Positions 22,264 through 36,153 of a DNA stretch of 64,000 nt are shown one piece after another. Source of the DNA: [Mycobacterium] vasticus. Lineage in GTDB: Bacteria > Actinomycetota > Actinomycetes > Mycobacteriales > Mycobacteriaceae. The notes below the pieces were generated by a model. That model made no database searches and was not told where the DNA came from. It was given only the letters and a program-made list of their open reading frames with translations. The stretch spans positions 1,869,456 through 1,933,455 of the forward strand of contig NZ_CP084028.1 in assembly GCF_020181595.1 (NCBI RefSeq). Reading direction: 5' to 3'. Position numbers and translations under genes: made by a program. Position 1 is the stretch's first letter; every line of letters begins with the position of its first letter.

Positions 22264-22659
22264 ATGAACAGTATCCAGGTTGCCGACGAGACGTTCGTCG
22301 CCGCATCCGGCGAGCAGGTCGGTGCCATGGCCGGCGATCGGTCCAACTGGCGGCGGTGGTGGCCCGACCTGGAGTTGGACGTGGTCGAGGACCGTGCCGA
22401 CAAGGGCGTTCGCTGGACGGTGGGTGGGCCGCTGACTGGCACCATGGAGATCTGGCTGGAGGAGATGCTCGACGGTGTGCTGCTGCACTACTTCCTGCAC
22501 GCCGAGCCGACCGGGGTCAGCGGCCGTCAGCTGGCCCGGCTGAACCTGCCGAAACTGGTTCACCGCCGCCGGGTGGCGGGTAAGAAGATGGCCTTCGAGA
22601 TCAAATCCCGCCTGGAGCTGTCCCGTCCGGTGGGGGTCTCCCCGCTGGCAGTGATCTGA
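22264..22659 (+). CDS. Conserved SRPBCC-like protein (Rv2186c family)
   Basis: 131 residues. The pattern of strands and the W-R-R-W-W-P-D-L motif near residue 28 resemble START/polyketide-cyclase-like (SRPBCC) proteins, as in the next gene. Rv2186c occupies the same position in M. tuberculosis (about 129 residues). The ATG is preceded by a purine-rich GAAGCTGGGGCG. First gene of a five-gene set (22264-25703) that includes a second SRPBCC protein and an ArsA-like ATPase. Such proteins often bind lipids or hydrophobic ligands; the ligand here is unknown. Confidence 0.75.
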   Translation: MNSIQVADETFVAASGEQVGAMAGDRSNWRRWWPDLELDVVEDRADKGVRWTVGGPLTGTMEIWLEEMLDGVLLHYFLHAEPTGVSGRQLARLNLPKLVHRRRVAGKKMAFEIKSRLELSRPVGVSPLAVI

Positions 22660-22748
22660 CTCGCCTGACCGGATCGAAACCGGGCGCAGCGAGGTACCGT
22701 TTCTGCCGGGACCGGCGGTAGGCGCGAACGAGGTAGGGAAATAACCAG

Positions 22749-23186
22749 GTGGCGGACAAGACAGCGCAGACGATCTTCATCGCGGCGGATCCGAGCGCGG
22801 TGATGCAGGTGATCGCCGACATCGGCGCCTACCCGGAATGGGTCTCGGAGTACACCGACGCCGAGGTGCTCGAAACCGACGCCGACGGCTATCCGAAGAT
22901 CGCCCGGATCGTGCTGGACGCCGCGGTGCTCAAAGACACCATGGTGCTCGAATACGACTGGTCGGCCGACCGCCGTTCGGTCCGCTGGACGTTGGTGTCC
23001 AGTTCGCTGCTGAAGGCGCTCGACGGTGAATATCGCTTGTCGCCCAAGGGATCCGGTACCGAAGTCGTCTACGAGCTGTCGGTCGACCTGATGATCCCGA
23101 TGATCGGTCTGCTCAAGCGTAAAGCGGAGCGGCGCCTGACCGACACCGCGTTGAAAGACCTGAAGAAGCGAGCCGAGGCTGAGTGA
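22749..23186 (+). CDS. SRPBCC (START-like) protein, TB16.3 family
   Basis: 145 residues with the typical SRPBCC opening (F-I-A-A-D-P-S-A-V-M-Q-V-I-A-D, then Y-P-E-W-V near residue 36) and a C-terminal amphipathic helix (L-K-R-K-A-E-R-R-L). Orthologue of TB16.3 (Rv2185c). GTG start with GAGGTAGGGA upstream. A TACCGT -10-like box near 22694 would give a leader of about 45 nt. The stop overlaps the GTG of the ATPase gene by 4 nt, so lipid-binding-type protein and ATPase are co-translated. Ligand unknown. Confidence 0.82.
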   Translation: MADKTAQTIFIAADPSAVMQVIADIGAYPEWVSEYTDAEVLETDADGYPKIARIVLDAAVLKDTMVLEYDWSADRRSVRWTLVSSSLLKALDGEYRLSPKGSGTEVVYELSVDLMIPMIGLLKRKAERRLTDTALKDLKKRAEAE

Positions 23187-24469
23187 GCCCCACCCAACCA
23201 GTGACCCCGGGGCCGGCGCGGATCAGCCTGTTCGTCGGTAAGGGCGGCGTAGGCAAGTCCACGCTGGCGGCAGCGACCGCCGTCGCGCGGGCGCATGCCG
23301 GCGACCGGGTGCTGTTGGTCTCCACCGATCAGGCGCATTCGGTCGGCGATGTGCTCGGTGTGGCCGTGTCGCCCAGCGGCGATCGAGATGCCGTCCCGGT
23401 CGTGCTCGACGACGGTTTTCCCGCCGGTCGACTCGATGTGCTGGCGTTGGACACTCTCGCGCTGCTGGAGGCGCACTGGGTGGACGTGGTCGGTGTGCTG
23501 GCCGCCAGTCTCCCGGAATCCGATCTGGGTCTTGTTGCACCCGAGGAGCTTTCGGCGTTGCCCGGTGTGCAGGAGGTGCTCGGTCTGCACGAGGTCGGCG
23601 AGTTGGCCGACAGTGGGCAGTGGGACCGGGTGGTGGTCGACTGCGCGTCCACCGCCGACGCGATGCGGATGCTGACACTGCCCGCCGCCGTCGCGCTCTA
23701 CGCGGAAAGATCGTGGCCGCGGCACCGCAGACTCAGTGGCGTCGAGGACGCCCGGTCGACGGCGCTGGTCGGGCTGGTCGAGCGGATCAGTGGGGCCGCC
23801 GAGCGTCTCGCCGCGTTGCTGTCCGACGATGCACAGGTCGGTGCGCACCTGGTGCTGACCGCCGAACGCGTGGTGGCCGCCGAAGCCGTCCGGACCCTGG
23901 GATCGCTGGCGCTGGCCGGGGTGCGCGTCGAAGATCTGATCGTCAATCAGATTTTGCTGCAGGATGATTCGTACGTCTACACCAACCTGCCCGCCCACCC
24001 GGCGTTCGACTGGTACGCCGAGCGGATCGCCGAACAGCGCACCGTGCTCGACGAGTTGGACCGCGTCATCGGCGACGTGGCCATGGTGCTGGTCCCGCAC
24101 CTGGCGGGGGAGCCGATCGGCCCGAAGGCGCTGGGCGAACTGCTCGACGGAAGCCGCCGCCGGGACGGCTCGGCGCTGCCGGGTCCGGTGCGCCCGGTCG
24201 TGGACCGGGAGTCGGGTTCCGGACTGGGTGCGGTGTACCGGTTGCGGCTAGAGTTACCCCAGGTTGATTCCGGTGCGCTCAGTCTCGGGCGCTCGGGCGA
24301 CGACTTGGTCATCGGTGTCGGTGGTACCCGACGACGGGTTCGGCTGGCCTCGGTGCTGCGGCGATGCACGGTCATGGACGCCACGCTGCGCGGCAGTGAA
24401 CTGACGGTGCGTTTCCGGCCGGACCCGGCGGTGTGGCCCCTAAGCAGTGGTGAGGAGGTGCGACGGTGA
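23183..24469 (+). CDS. ArsA/GET3-like P-loop ATPase
   Basis: 428 residues. Deviant Walker A G-K-G-G-V-G-K-S-T near residue 15 and the switch-like S-T-D-Q-A-H-S near 48 identify the SIMIBI ArsA/Get3 class (usual wording D-P-A-H; here D-Q-A-H). A second conserved block, D-C-A-S-T-A-D-A-M-R near 153, corresponds to the Walker B region. No metal-binding arsenite cysteines are apparent and no arsB lies nearby, so arsenic export is unlikely. A chaperone or partitioning ATPase role is more plausible. Orthologue of Rv2184c. Translationally coupled on both sides. Confidence 0.82.
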   Translation: MSPTQPVTPGPARISLFVGKGGVGKSTLAAATAVARAHAGDRVLLVSTDQAHSVGDVLGVAVSPSGDRDAVPVVLDDGFPAGRLDVLALDTLALLEAHWVDVVGVLAASLPESDLGLVAPEELSALPGVQEVLGLHEVGELADSGQWDRVVVDCASTADAMRMLTLPAAVALYAERSWPRHRRLSGVEDARSTALVGLVERISGAAERLAALLSDDAQVGAHLVLTAERVVAAEAVRTLGSLALAGVRVEDLIVNQILLQDDSYVYTNLPAHPAFDWYAERIAEQRTVLDELDRVIGDVAMVLVPHLAGEPIGPKALGELLDGSRRRDGSALPGPVRPVVDRESGSGLGAVYRLRLELPQVDSGALSLGRSGDDLVIGVGGTRRRVRLASVLRRCTVMDATLRGSELTVRFRPDPAVWPLSSGEEVRR

Positions 24470-24852
24470 ACGCTGGCGCGCACCCCGATCTGGGCGAGCT
24501 GGGGCCCGAGCTGCGCAAGCTGGCCCAGGCGATCCTGGACCGGCTCGACCCGGCGGTGCGGGCGGCGGCGATGCTCCTCGCGGACAGCGGCGGCCCCGGC
24601 AAGTGCCAGCAGGTGTGGTGCCCGGTCTGTGCGCTCGCGGCATTGGTGAACGACGAGGAGCATCCCCTGCTCAACGTCATCGCCGAGAACAGCGTCGCGC
24701 TGTTCGACGTGATCCGCGCGGTGGTCGGCGAGACCGGGGGCGGCGATCCGACGCCGCCACCGGACGGTCCGCCTGAGGGGCCGGGCAGCGGCTCGGGTGA
24801 TGAGCCGGGCAGGCCGGGCTATCAACCGATCCCGGTCGTCGTGGAGACCTGA
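24466..24852 (+). CDS. Conserved Cys- and Pro-rich small protein (Rv2183c family)
   Basis: 128 residues; its GTG overlaps the ATPase stop (GTGA). The helical N-terminal half carries a compact cysteine motif, C-Q-Q-V-W-C-P-V-C near residues 45-53, that could bind a metal. The C-terminal 40 residues are a Pro/Gly-rich low-complexity tail. Coupling to the ArsA-like ATPase suggests a partner or adaptor. I do not know a function. Confidence 0.75.
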   Translation: MNAGAHPDLGELGPELRKLAQAILDRLDPAVRAAAMLLADSGGPGKCQQVWCPVCALAALVNDEEHPLLNVIAENSVALFDVIRAVVGETGGGDPTPPPDGPPEGPGSGSGDEPGRPGYQPIPVVVET

Positions 24853-24968
24853 ACAAGCTGAGGAATTCCGGGGAATCCGTGGTGTGAACGATTCACCGTG
24901 TGGCCCCGGAAACGGTGGGTCGGTAATGTTGGCGCGAACACGCGCTCATGGGCTGGAGGGAGGAGCCG

Positions 24969-25703
24969 ATGTGGTATTGGCTGTTCAAGTACGTGCTCCT
25001 GGGACCACTGCTGCTCCTGATCGGCCGTCCCAAAGTCGAGGGTTTGGAGAACATCCCTGACGAGGGCGCGGTGATCCTGGCCAGCAATCACCTGGCCGTC
25101 ATGGACAGCTTCTACCTGCCGCTGGTGGTGCGCCGCCGCATCACCTTCCTGGCCAAGGCGGAGTACTTCACCGGCACCGGCATCAAGGGCTGGTTCACCC
25201 GCTGGTTCTACACCGCCGTCGGGCAGGTCCCGATCGACCGCAACGACTCCGATGCCGCGCAGGCCGCGCTGACCACCGCCGCACGGATCCTGTCGGCCGG
25301 CAAGCTGCTCGGCATCTACCCGGAGGGCACCCGCTCGCCCGACGGCAGGCTCTACAAGGGCAAGACCGGCCTGGCCCGGCTGGCGCTGCACACCGGGGTG
25401 CCGGTGATCCCGGTCGTCATGATCGGCACCGACGTCGTCAACCCGCCGGGCACCAAGATGCTGCGGTTCGGCCGGGTCACCGTCCGGTTCGGCGAGCCGA
25501 TGGACTTCTCCCGCTTCGACGGGATGGCCGACAACCGCTTCATCGAACGAGCCGTCACCGATGAGGTGATCTACGAGCTGATGCGGTTGTCCGGTCAGGA
25601 ATACGTCGACATCTACGCTGCCAGCCTCAAAAACGGCGGCCCGACGCAGGCTGCCTCAGCAGGTCAGCCGGTCGCCCGGTTTCCGGAGACCGCAGCCGGC
25701 TGA
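24969..25703 (+). CDS. 1-acyl-glycerol-3-phosphate acyltransferase (PlsC family)
   Basis: 244 residues (Rv2182c about 247). An N-terminal membrane helix ([17 protein letters not shown]) is followed by the four acyltransferase blocks: N-H-L-A-V-M-D near 40 (the HX4D catalytic pair), a G-Q-V-P-I-D-R motif near 85, Y-P-E-G-T-R-S near 117 and V-P-V-I-P-V-V-M near 142. Likely makes phosphatidic acid at the inner membrane face. ATG 24969 is chosen over 24948 because GGAGGGAGGAG lies just upstream. The 3' end overlaps the convergent mannosyltransferase gene by 40 nt. Confidence 0.88.
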   Translation: MWYWLFKYVLLGPLLLLIGRPKVEGLENIPDEGAVILASNHLAVMDSFYLPLVVRRRITFLAKAEYFTGTGIKGWFTRWFYTAVGQVPIDRNDSDAAQAALTTAARILSAGKLLGIYPEGTRSPDGRLYKGKTGLARLALHTGVPVIPVVMIGTDVVNPPGTKMLRFGRVTVRFGEPMDFSRFDGMADNRFIERAVTDEVIYELMRLSGQEYVDIYAASLKNGGPTQAASAGQPVARFPETAAG

Positions 25704-26977
25704 TCCGCAGTCCCGCCGGACCCCCGGGTCGCACGAGACGCGGCGCCGAGGGGTTTGATCGTCGCGCCGACCGTCACCAGCACCGCCAGCGCCCACCACA
25801 CATACGATGCGCCGGCCAGTTGGCGCCACCACGCCGCACCGGCCTCGTGATTCTCGGGCAGCAGCTCGATCGGACTGCGCAGCATCAGCGCCACGCCGAG
25901 GGCGCTCAGTGTGCCCAACAGCACCGCCCGATGCCGGTACCCCAGGACGCCGATGACCACCACGGTGGGCAGCATCCACACCCAGTGGTGTGACCACGAC
26001 ACCGGTGAGACCACCAGTCCGAACAGTGCCACGCAGATCAGCGCCAGGATGGGCTCCCCGGCGGCCAGTGCCCGGCGGGCCGCCCACACCGCCAGGGCGA
26101 GCACCAACAGACTCCCCACCAGCCACAGCACGGAGCGCTGCTGTTCGCTCAGCGACAGCCGGGCCAGCGCCCCGGCCAGGTTCTGATTCGTGTTGAGCGT
26201 GGCGCCGCCGATCCGGTCGGTGTTGCGCACGGTGTGCGTCCAGTACTGCCAGGAGTCGCTGGTGGCCAGCGCGAAGCCCACTAGGGTCGCGGCCAGGAAC
26301 GAGGCCACGGTGGTCAGCACGGCACGCATGTCGCGTCGCAGCAGCAGGTAGAGCAGGAACACCGCGGGTGTCAGCTTCAACGCCACCGCCACCCCCAGCA
26401 GGGCGCCGCGCGGCCACCAGGTGCGCCGCGGTACACAGTCGGCGATCACCAGCGTCATCAGCACCACGTTGACCTGGCCGAAGTCGAAGTTGGCCCAGAT
26501 CGGTTCGGCGTCGAACGCGATCGCCGCGGCGACGATCGCCACCGCCAGCACGCCGCGGCGCCACCACAGCGGGCCGCCGCCCTGGGCCGGGCCGACACGT
26601 ACGCCCAGCCCGCTGAGCACGATGGTGAGCGACAGCACCAGCAGCAGCGTGGAGCCGACCGTCAGCGCCACGGTGGCCGCACCCAGCGGCACCCAGGTCA
26701 GCGGGGAGAACAGCACGGCGGCGATCGGGGGATAGGTGAACGGCAGCACGGTGCCGTCGATCTGGGTGTGGAACCAGTCGTCACCGTAGAGCGGGCGGCC
26801 GTCTCGCCAGGCCTGCGCGGCCATCCGGTAGACGTCTAGGTCGATGTGGTACGGCGTGGTGCCCAGCGCCTGCCACGTCGTGTAGCCCAGGGCTGCGATT
26901 GCCAGCACAGTGACGCCCCACCAAACGGTGACGCCCCCGTGCGGACGGCCCGGGTCGGACGGCCGCGATGTAGTCAT
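25664..26977 (-). CDS. GT-C (GT87-type) alpha-1,2-mannosyltransferase for LM/LAM
   Basis: 437 residues with about ten transmembrane helices and a first extracytoplasmic loop containing H-I-D-L-D-V-Y near residue 55, where GT-C enzymes hold their catalytic acid. Orthologue of Rv2181, which adds alpha-1,2 mannose branches to the LM/LAM mannan core using polyprenyl-phospho-mannose (family knowledge). The frame is open far upstream, but ATG 26977 (M-T-T-S-R-P-S) is the natural start. TAGGCT lies 11-16 nt before it, giving a near-leaderless message. Convergent with the acyltransferase. Confidence 0.85.
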   Translation of the reverse strand: MTTSRPSDPGRPHGGVTVWWGVTVLAIAALGYTTWQALGTTPYHIDLDVYRMAAQAWRDGRPLYGDDWFHTQIDGTVLPFTYPPIAAVLFSPLTWVPLGAATVALTVGSTLLLVLSLTIVLSGLGVRVGPAQGGGPLWWRRGVLAVAIVAAAIAFDAEPIWANFDFGQVNVVLMTLVIADCVPRRTWWPRGALLGVAVALKLTPAVFLLYLLLRRDMRAVLTTVASFLAATLVGFALATSDSWQYWTHTVRNTDRIGGATLNTNQNLAGALARLSLSEQQRSVLWLVGSLLVLALAVWAARRALAAGEPILALICVALFGLVVSPVSWSHHWVWMLPTVVVIGVLGYRHRAVLLGTLSALGVALMLRSPIELLPENHEAGAAWWRQLAGASYVWWALAVLVTVGATIKPLGAASRATRGSGGTADQPAAVSGNRATG

Positions 26978-27079
26978 GTCGCCGCACAGCCTATCGGGTG
27001 GCCGGCTTTTGTCGGTTTTACCGGGCCATGCCGGTGGTGATCCGCGTGTGGCGGGCCGTGAGCGCGTACGTTTCATTAG

Positions 27080-28125
27080 GTGCTCGAATGGTTCCGCGAC
27101 GACATCGTCGACCGCGGCAGGCTGCCGTTGCTGACCTGCCTGGTCGCGTTCCTGGTGACGTTTCTGGTGACTCGCACGGTGGTGCGCTACATCCGCAGCA
27201 CCTCCGGGCGCAGCGAGTACACACCCCGCTGGTGGCAGCCGCGCAATTTCCAGATCGGGTCGACGCACATCCACCACGTCGTTTTCGGGGTGGTGCTGGT
27301 GATGGTCGCCGGGGTGACGCTGGTGGCCGCGGGTCCCAACAGTCATGAGCCACAGTTCTCCCTGGCCGCGATCGGATTCGGCGTCGGTGCGGCCTTGGTG
27401 CTCGACGAGTACGCGCTGATCCTGCACTTGTCCGATGTGTATTGGGAGGAGGACGGGCGGGCCTCGATGGACGCCGTGTTCGCCGCCACTGCCGTGGTCG
27501 GGCTGCTGGTGCTGGGTTTTCACCCGCTGACGTTTCTGTTGTCGAGGTGGCAGGACACCTCGTCGCCGCTGATCCATATCGGGGTGGTCACCGGTCTGGT
27601 GATGGCTCTGCCGCTGGGCGTGGTGGTGCTGCTCAAGGGCAAGGTGTGGACGGGTCTGATCGGGATGTTCTTCTTCCCGCTGCTGCTGATCGGTGCCATC
27701 CGGATGTCGCGGCCGCACGCGCCCTGGGCCCGGTGGTGGTATCTGAAGAACAGTGAGCGGATGCGCCGCGCGCTGGAGCGCGAACGTTGGCTGCGCCGCC
27801 CCGTCATCCAGGTCAAACTCTGGCTGCAGGACGCCATCGCCGGCCGGCCGCAGCTGCCCGACGACCGGGCCGTCGACGCCGAACTCGACCGTGAGGTGCG
27901 TGCGGCGGCTGCGCCGACGGAGCCGATCATGATCGGTCGGCCCCTGGTGTCCACCCGGCGCGAGCCTGACCGTCCACCGCCGCCCGGGCGCGGCCCCATC
28001 CCGCCAGCCCGTCCGGCGCCCAGTCGGGCGGTTCGGGAGGCGGCGGCGCCGACGATGCCGTTCTCGGTGCCGTCGGGTCCGTTGGTGCCCCGGCAGCCGC
28101 CGCGCCGGCCGGGGGGGCCGCCGCG

Positions 28126-28129
<4 letters not shown>
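27080..28129 (+). CDS. Conserved multi-pass membrane protein (Rv2180c family)
   Basis: 349 residues. Six to seven hydrophobic helices in the first 220 residues, with a histidine-rich [10 protein letters not shown] segment near 62 and an acidic D-V-Y-W-E-E-D near 116. A long Pro/Arg/Ala-rich cytoplasmic tail follows (about 275-349). The orthologue Rv2180c is shorter (about 295), so the tail is longer here. Function unknown. TACGTT (27067-27072) ends 7 nt before the GTG start, indicating a leaderless transcript. The stop overlaps the GTG of the RNase AS gene (GTGA). Confidence 0.8.
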
Positions 28130-30034
<1,905 letters not shown>

Positions 30035-30050
30035 CTGTCCCCCATCTGGC

Positions 30051-30111
30051 GCGAGCGTGCGCGTTTGTACGCCGAAACGCCTGGATACCGCGTACAACTG
30101 TGCACGCTCGC
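30051..30111. terminator. Long inverted repeat between convergent aroG and pknL, probable bidirectional terminator
   Basis: GCGAGCGTGC (30051-30060) pairs perfectly with GCACGCTCGC (30102-30111). After a 5x5 internal loop, TGTACGC (30066-30072) pairs with GCGTACA (30090-30096). It lies exactly in the gap between the two stop codons. No T-tract follows, so terminator function is inferred from position and symmetry. It resembles the weaker element at 3115-3179. Confidence 0.55.
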
Positions 30112-30116
30112 GGAGG

Positions 30117-31301
30117 TTAGAGCAGTGCGCCGACGTTGTTGCCCAGGGTCCAGCCCAGGGCGGCCACCAGCCCGGTCAGTGCCAGCACCGCGGCCAGCCA
30201 GATCACCGTCATGCGCCGAGCATGGGCGCGCTCCAGCATGAACTGACCGAGTTCGATTCCGGCGAATTCGCCTGTCACCAACTCGTATTGGGTGTCGGTG
30301 TCGACCGTCCAGTCCTGGGGGACGCGGGGCATCTGCAGGGTGTGGCCGGCCGGTGGCGCTGCCGGGCTCGGAGGTTGGCGGGGCAGCACGCTGGTGTGCT
30401 GGGCACTGTTGCGCGGTGCCGGAACCCGAAACGCGGGCAGATTCAACCGGTGGGCGATCGCGTCCACCGTCTCGGCCATCTCGATGCCGTCGGCGTACCG
30501 GTCGGCCGGATCGAGCGCGGTCGCCCGGGCCACCAGCTCGTCGAATTCGGCTGGGACGCCGTCGATCACGGAGCTCGGCGGCGGGACGTCATGATCCAGG
30601 CGCTGATAGGCCACCGCCAGCTGGGAGTCGCCGGTGAACGGGGTGTGGCCGGTCAACAGCTCGTAGCCGAGCACGCCGACGGCGTAGACGTCGCTGGCCG
30701 GCCCGGCGTTGCCGTCGCGGACCTGTTCGGGGGACAGGTAGGCGGCCGTGCCCAGAATCACGTTCGTCGAGGTGATCCCGGCTGCGGCGAGAGCTCGGAC
30801 CAGCCCGAAGTCGACCACCTTCACATGGCCGTCGGACGCGATCAGGATGTTCTCCGGCTTGACGTCCCGGTGTACCAGCCCGGCGCGGTGTGCGATTCCC
30901 AGCGCCCCCAGTACCGGCCGCAGCACCGCCGTGACGGCGTGTGGCGGCATCGGCCCCCGCTCGTCGAGCAGTTCGCGCAGCGTGCCGCCCTCGACCAGTT
31001 CCATCACCAGGAACGGTTGTCCGGAGTCCTGCGGAGTGCCGAAACCTTGGTCGTACACCGCCACCAGGCCGGGATCCTTGAGTCGGGCCACGGCGCGGGC
31101 CTCCAGCTGAAAGCGGGTCAGGAACTGCTGGTCACCGGCGTAGCGAAGGTCCATCACCTTCACCGCCACCGGGCGGTCCAGTCGCTCGTCGAGACCGCGG
31201 TACACCGTGGATGTACCGCCGGTGGCGATCCGGGTCCCGACCCGGTACCTGCCGTCCAACAACGCACCTTCCAGCGCGTCGCCTCCCCACGTGACAGTCA
31301 C
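30117..31301 (-). CDS. pknL: Ser/Thr protein kinase PknL
   Basis: 394 residues (Rv2176 is 399). Complete Hanks-type kinase domain in residues about 17-275: glycine loop T-G-G-T-S-T-V-Y, Lys in A-V-K-V-M-D, catalytic loop H-R-D-V-K-P-E-N, D-F-G and S-P-E-Q motifs. A Pro-rich juxtamembrane linker follows, then one transmembrane helix (about 365-386) and only a few residues outside. There are no PASTA or other sensor domains. TACCAT (complement of 31308-31313) is 6 nt before the GTG, so the message is probably leaderless. The divergent neighbour encodes its known substrate in M. tuberculosis. Confidence 0.92.
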   Translation of the reverse strand: MTVTWGGDALEGALLDGRYRVGTRIATGGTSTVYRGLDERLDRPVAVKVMDLRYAGDQQFLTRFQLEARAVARLKDPGLVAVYDQGFGTPQDSGQPFLVMELVEGGTLRELLDERGPMPPHAVTAVLRPVLGALGIAHRAGLVHRDVKPENILIASDGHVKVVDFGLVRALAAAGITSTNVILGTAAYLSPEQVRDGNAGPASDVYAVGVLGYELLTGHTPFTGDSQLAVAYQRLDHDVPPPSSVIDGVPAEFDELVARATALDPADRYADGIEMAETVDAIAHRLNLPAFRVPAPRNSAQHTSVLPRQPPSPAAPPAGHTLQMPRVPQDWTVDTDTQYELVTGEFAGIELGQFMLERAHARRMTVIWLAAVLALTGLVAALGWTLGNNVGALL

Positions 31302-31307
31302 CTGGTC

Positions 31308-31347
31308 ATGGTAGGTGCGCGGGGGACCGGGGCGACGGTTCTAAACT
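31308..31347. promoter_or_regulatory. Back-to-back leaderless promoters of pknL and its substrate gene
   Basis: Only 53 bp separate the two start codons. The minus-strand -10 TACCAT (complement of 31308-31313) is 6 nt from the pknL GTG. The plus-strand -10 TAAACT (31342-31347) is 7 nt from the GTG at 31355. The -35 regions would overlap the opposite promoter, so kinase and substrate may be transcribed in competition. Spacing is seen; function is inferred. Confidence 0.55.
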
Positions 31348-31354
31348 TCATGTC

Positions 31355-31759
31355 GTGAGCAGCATTCCGGCCGCCGAAGACGTCCTTGAGCCCGACGAAC
31401 CGACATTCGACCTGCCCCACGTCGCGCAGATGCTCGGGTTGCCGGTCACCAAGGTCCACCAGTACCTGCGCGAAAGCCATCTGATGGCCGTGCGGCGAGA
31501 CGGCGTGCTGCTGATCCCGCAGCTGTTCTTCACCGAAGACGGCGACGTGGTCAAGAGCCTGCCCGGGCTGCTGTCGGTACTGGGCGACGGCGGCTACCGC
31601 CCGACCGAGATCCTGAGCTGGCTGTTCACCCCGGACTCGTCGCTGTCGCTCACCCACGACGGTGTCAAAGAGGTGGTGGCCAACGCCCGCCCGATCGACG
31701 CCCTGCACGCCCACCAGGCCCGCGAGGTGATGCGCCGGGCCCAGGCGATGGCGTATTGA
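31355..31759 (+). CDS. Winged-helix DNA-binding protein, PknL substrate family (Rv2175c)
   Basis: 134 residues. The N-terminal MerR/excisionase-like helix-turn-helix (V-A-Q-M-L-G-L-P-V-T-K-V-H-Q-Y-L-R, about 23-40) is followed by a C-terminal helical part ending A-H-Q-A-R-E-V-M-R-R-A-Q-A-M-A-Y. The M. tuberculosis protein is 146 residues and is phosphorylated by PknL near its N-terminus (Thr9, from memory). The predicted leaderless start here removes that N-terminal tail, and I found no ATG, GTG or TTG in the frame in the stretch I checked upstream (to about 31301). Target genes unknown. Confidence 0.85.
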   Translation: MSSIPAAEDVLEPDEPTFDLPHVAQMLGLPVTKVHQYLRESHLMAVRRDGVLLIPQLFFTEDGDVVKSLPGLLSVLGDGGYRPTEILSWLFTPDSSLSLTHDGVKEVVANARPIDALHAHQAREVMRRAQAMAY

Positions 31760-31772
31760 GGGCGTACTGACC

Positions 31773-33284
31773 TTAGGCGGCGGCCGGTTCGTCCGCTGTC
31801 GCAGCCGGCTGCCTCAGCCGGTACCAGGCGTACACGGCGCAGCCGGTCGCGCCGATCACATGCAGCCAGGCGTACATGCCGTGTGAACCGTCGGGTTTGA
31901 AGATCACCATGATCCAGGTCGAGGCCGCGGCGATGGCGGCGATGGCCCCGGATGAGCGAACTACGGTGGCGGCCACCGCCAGCGGCCAGGTGTAATACCA
32001 GGGCAGTGCGGCCGGCACGAACAACACCATCACCAGCGTGGCCCAGGCGATCCCGGAGACCGCGGCGCGATCGTCGCGGCGTGATCGCCACCAGATCACC
32101 GGAAGTGCCACAGCGATCACCCCGACCCCGACGATTCGGGAGACGTGCAGCACCGCATAGAAGTTGAGCGACCCGACAGGGGTCAGGAAGGCGTGCAGGA
32201 GGTTGGCGACGGCAGTCGGGATGGTCAGCCAGTTGATGATCTTGACGTTGCCGGCCAGCAGCGCGGTCAACCAGCCCAGGCCCACCCCGGCCAGCGCCGA
32301 CAGCACCGCGAAGACGGCGACGACGATCACCGCCGAGGCAGCCGCGGCCGCCGCGAACGCCGCCACCGGCGAGTAGCCGCGGCGTTGATGCAGCCGCCGC
32401 ATCCATATCCAGACCAGGAACGGCAATGCGATCACCGCCGTCGCCTTCACCGCCGCTGCCACCGCCAGCAGTGCCACCCCGGCCAGTGGGCGGTCCATGA
32501 GGGTCAGGGCGATACCGGCCACCATCAGGCCGACCATCAGCATCTCGTTGTGGACCCCGCCCATCAGGTGGATGATCACCAGCGGGTTGAGCACCGCCAG
32601 GAACAGCGCCGCCGGGCCGGTGCCCCCGACTCGGCGGGCCACCTGCGGCGCGGCCCACATGAGCAGCGCAAGCCCGGGCAGCATGCACAGGCGCAACACC
32701 ATGGTGCCGACCACTACGTTGTTGCCCACCAGCATCGTGACGAGTTTGGCGATCAGGATGAACGCCGGCCCATACGGTGCGGTGGTGGCCGCCCAGATCG
32801 GGCTGACATTTTCCAGCAGCGAGTTGGGGTTGGCGACCGGGCCGACCTGATACGGGTCGAAGCCGTCACGCAGCAGCGCGCCCTGGGCGAGGTAGGAGTA
32901 GGTGTCGCGGCTGAATACCGGAACCGACAGCAGAAGCGGGGCCAGCCAGAACCCGGTGGTGACGATCAGGGTGTATTCGCTTGCGGTGCGGTCGATCACC
33001 CGTCGGCCCAGGCCGAACCAGGCCAGCAACATCACCGCGACTCCGGTCCACAACAGTGCCGTGGACAGCACCAGCCCGTGGCCGAAACGCAGCCAGGACA
33101 GGTGCAGCGACTCCAGCACCGGATCGTGGACGCGGGTGCTGCCGGCGCCGAGCCCGCCGACCGTGATCAGCATTGCGCCCACGCAGCCGAGCCAGGCCGC
33201 GCCGGCTTCCTCGCTGGTGGCGAACCGGCGCAGTCGGGTCAGCCATCGGATGGGATCGGCTGCAGCCGTTGACGTCTCAGGCAT
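31773..33284 (-). CDS. mptA: Alpha-1,6-mannopyranosyltransferase MptA
   Basis: 503 residues (Rv2174 is 516). Integral membrane GT-C enzyme with about 12-13 helices that extends the alpha-1,6 mannan backbone of LM and LAM from polyprenyl-phospho-mannose (family knowledge). The first extracytoplasmic loop after helix 3 contains F-S-R-D-T-Y-S-Y near residue 124, where the catalytic Asp is expected. The start is 17 nt after the idsA2 stop, so it lies downstream in an idsA2-mptA operon. This links prenyl chain synthesis with use of polyprenyl-linked mannose. Confidence 0.9.
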   Translation of the reverse strand: MPETSTAAADPIRWLTRLRRFATSEEAGAAWLGCVGAMLITVGGLGAGSTRVHDPVLESLHLSWLRFGHGLVLSTALLWTGVAVMLLAWFGLGRRVIDRTASEYTLIVTTGFWLAPLLLSVPVFSRDTYSYLAQGALLRDGFDPYQVGPVANPNSLLENVSPIWAATTAPYGPAFILIAKLVTMLVGNNVVVGTMVLRLCMLPGLALLMWAAPQVARRVGGTGPAALFLAVLNPLVIIHLMGGVHNEMLMVGLMVAGIALTLMDRPLAGVALLAVAAAVKATAVIALPFLVWIWMRRLHQRRGYSPVAAFAAAAAASAVIVVAVFAVLSALAGVGLGWLTALLAGNVKIINWLTIPTAVANLLHAFLTPVGSLNFYAVLHVSRIVGVGVIAVALPVIWWRSRRDDRAAVSGIAWATLVMVLFVPAALPWYYTWPLAVAATVVRSSGAIAAIAAASTWIMVIFKPDGSHGMYAWLHVIGATGCAVYAWYRLRQPAATADEPAAA

Positions 33285-33301
33285 GGGGGCTCCGGGGCGG
33301 T

Positions 33302-36135
<2,834 letters not shown>

Positions 36136-36153
36136 CGTGCCAGACCCGACAGG

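Noticed and set aside
23183-24469. Arsenite efflux ATPase
   Set aside because: The fold is ArsA/Get3-like, but there are no metal-binding cysteine triad and no arsenic genes nearby.
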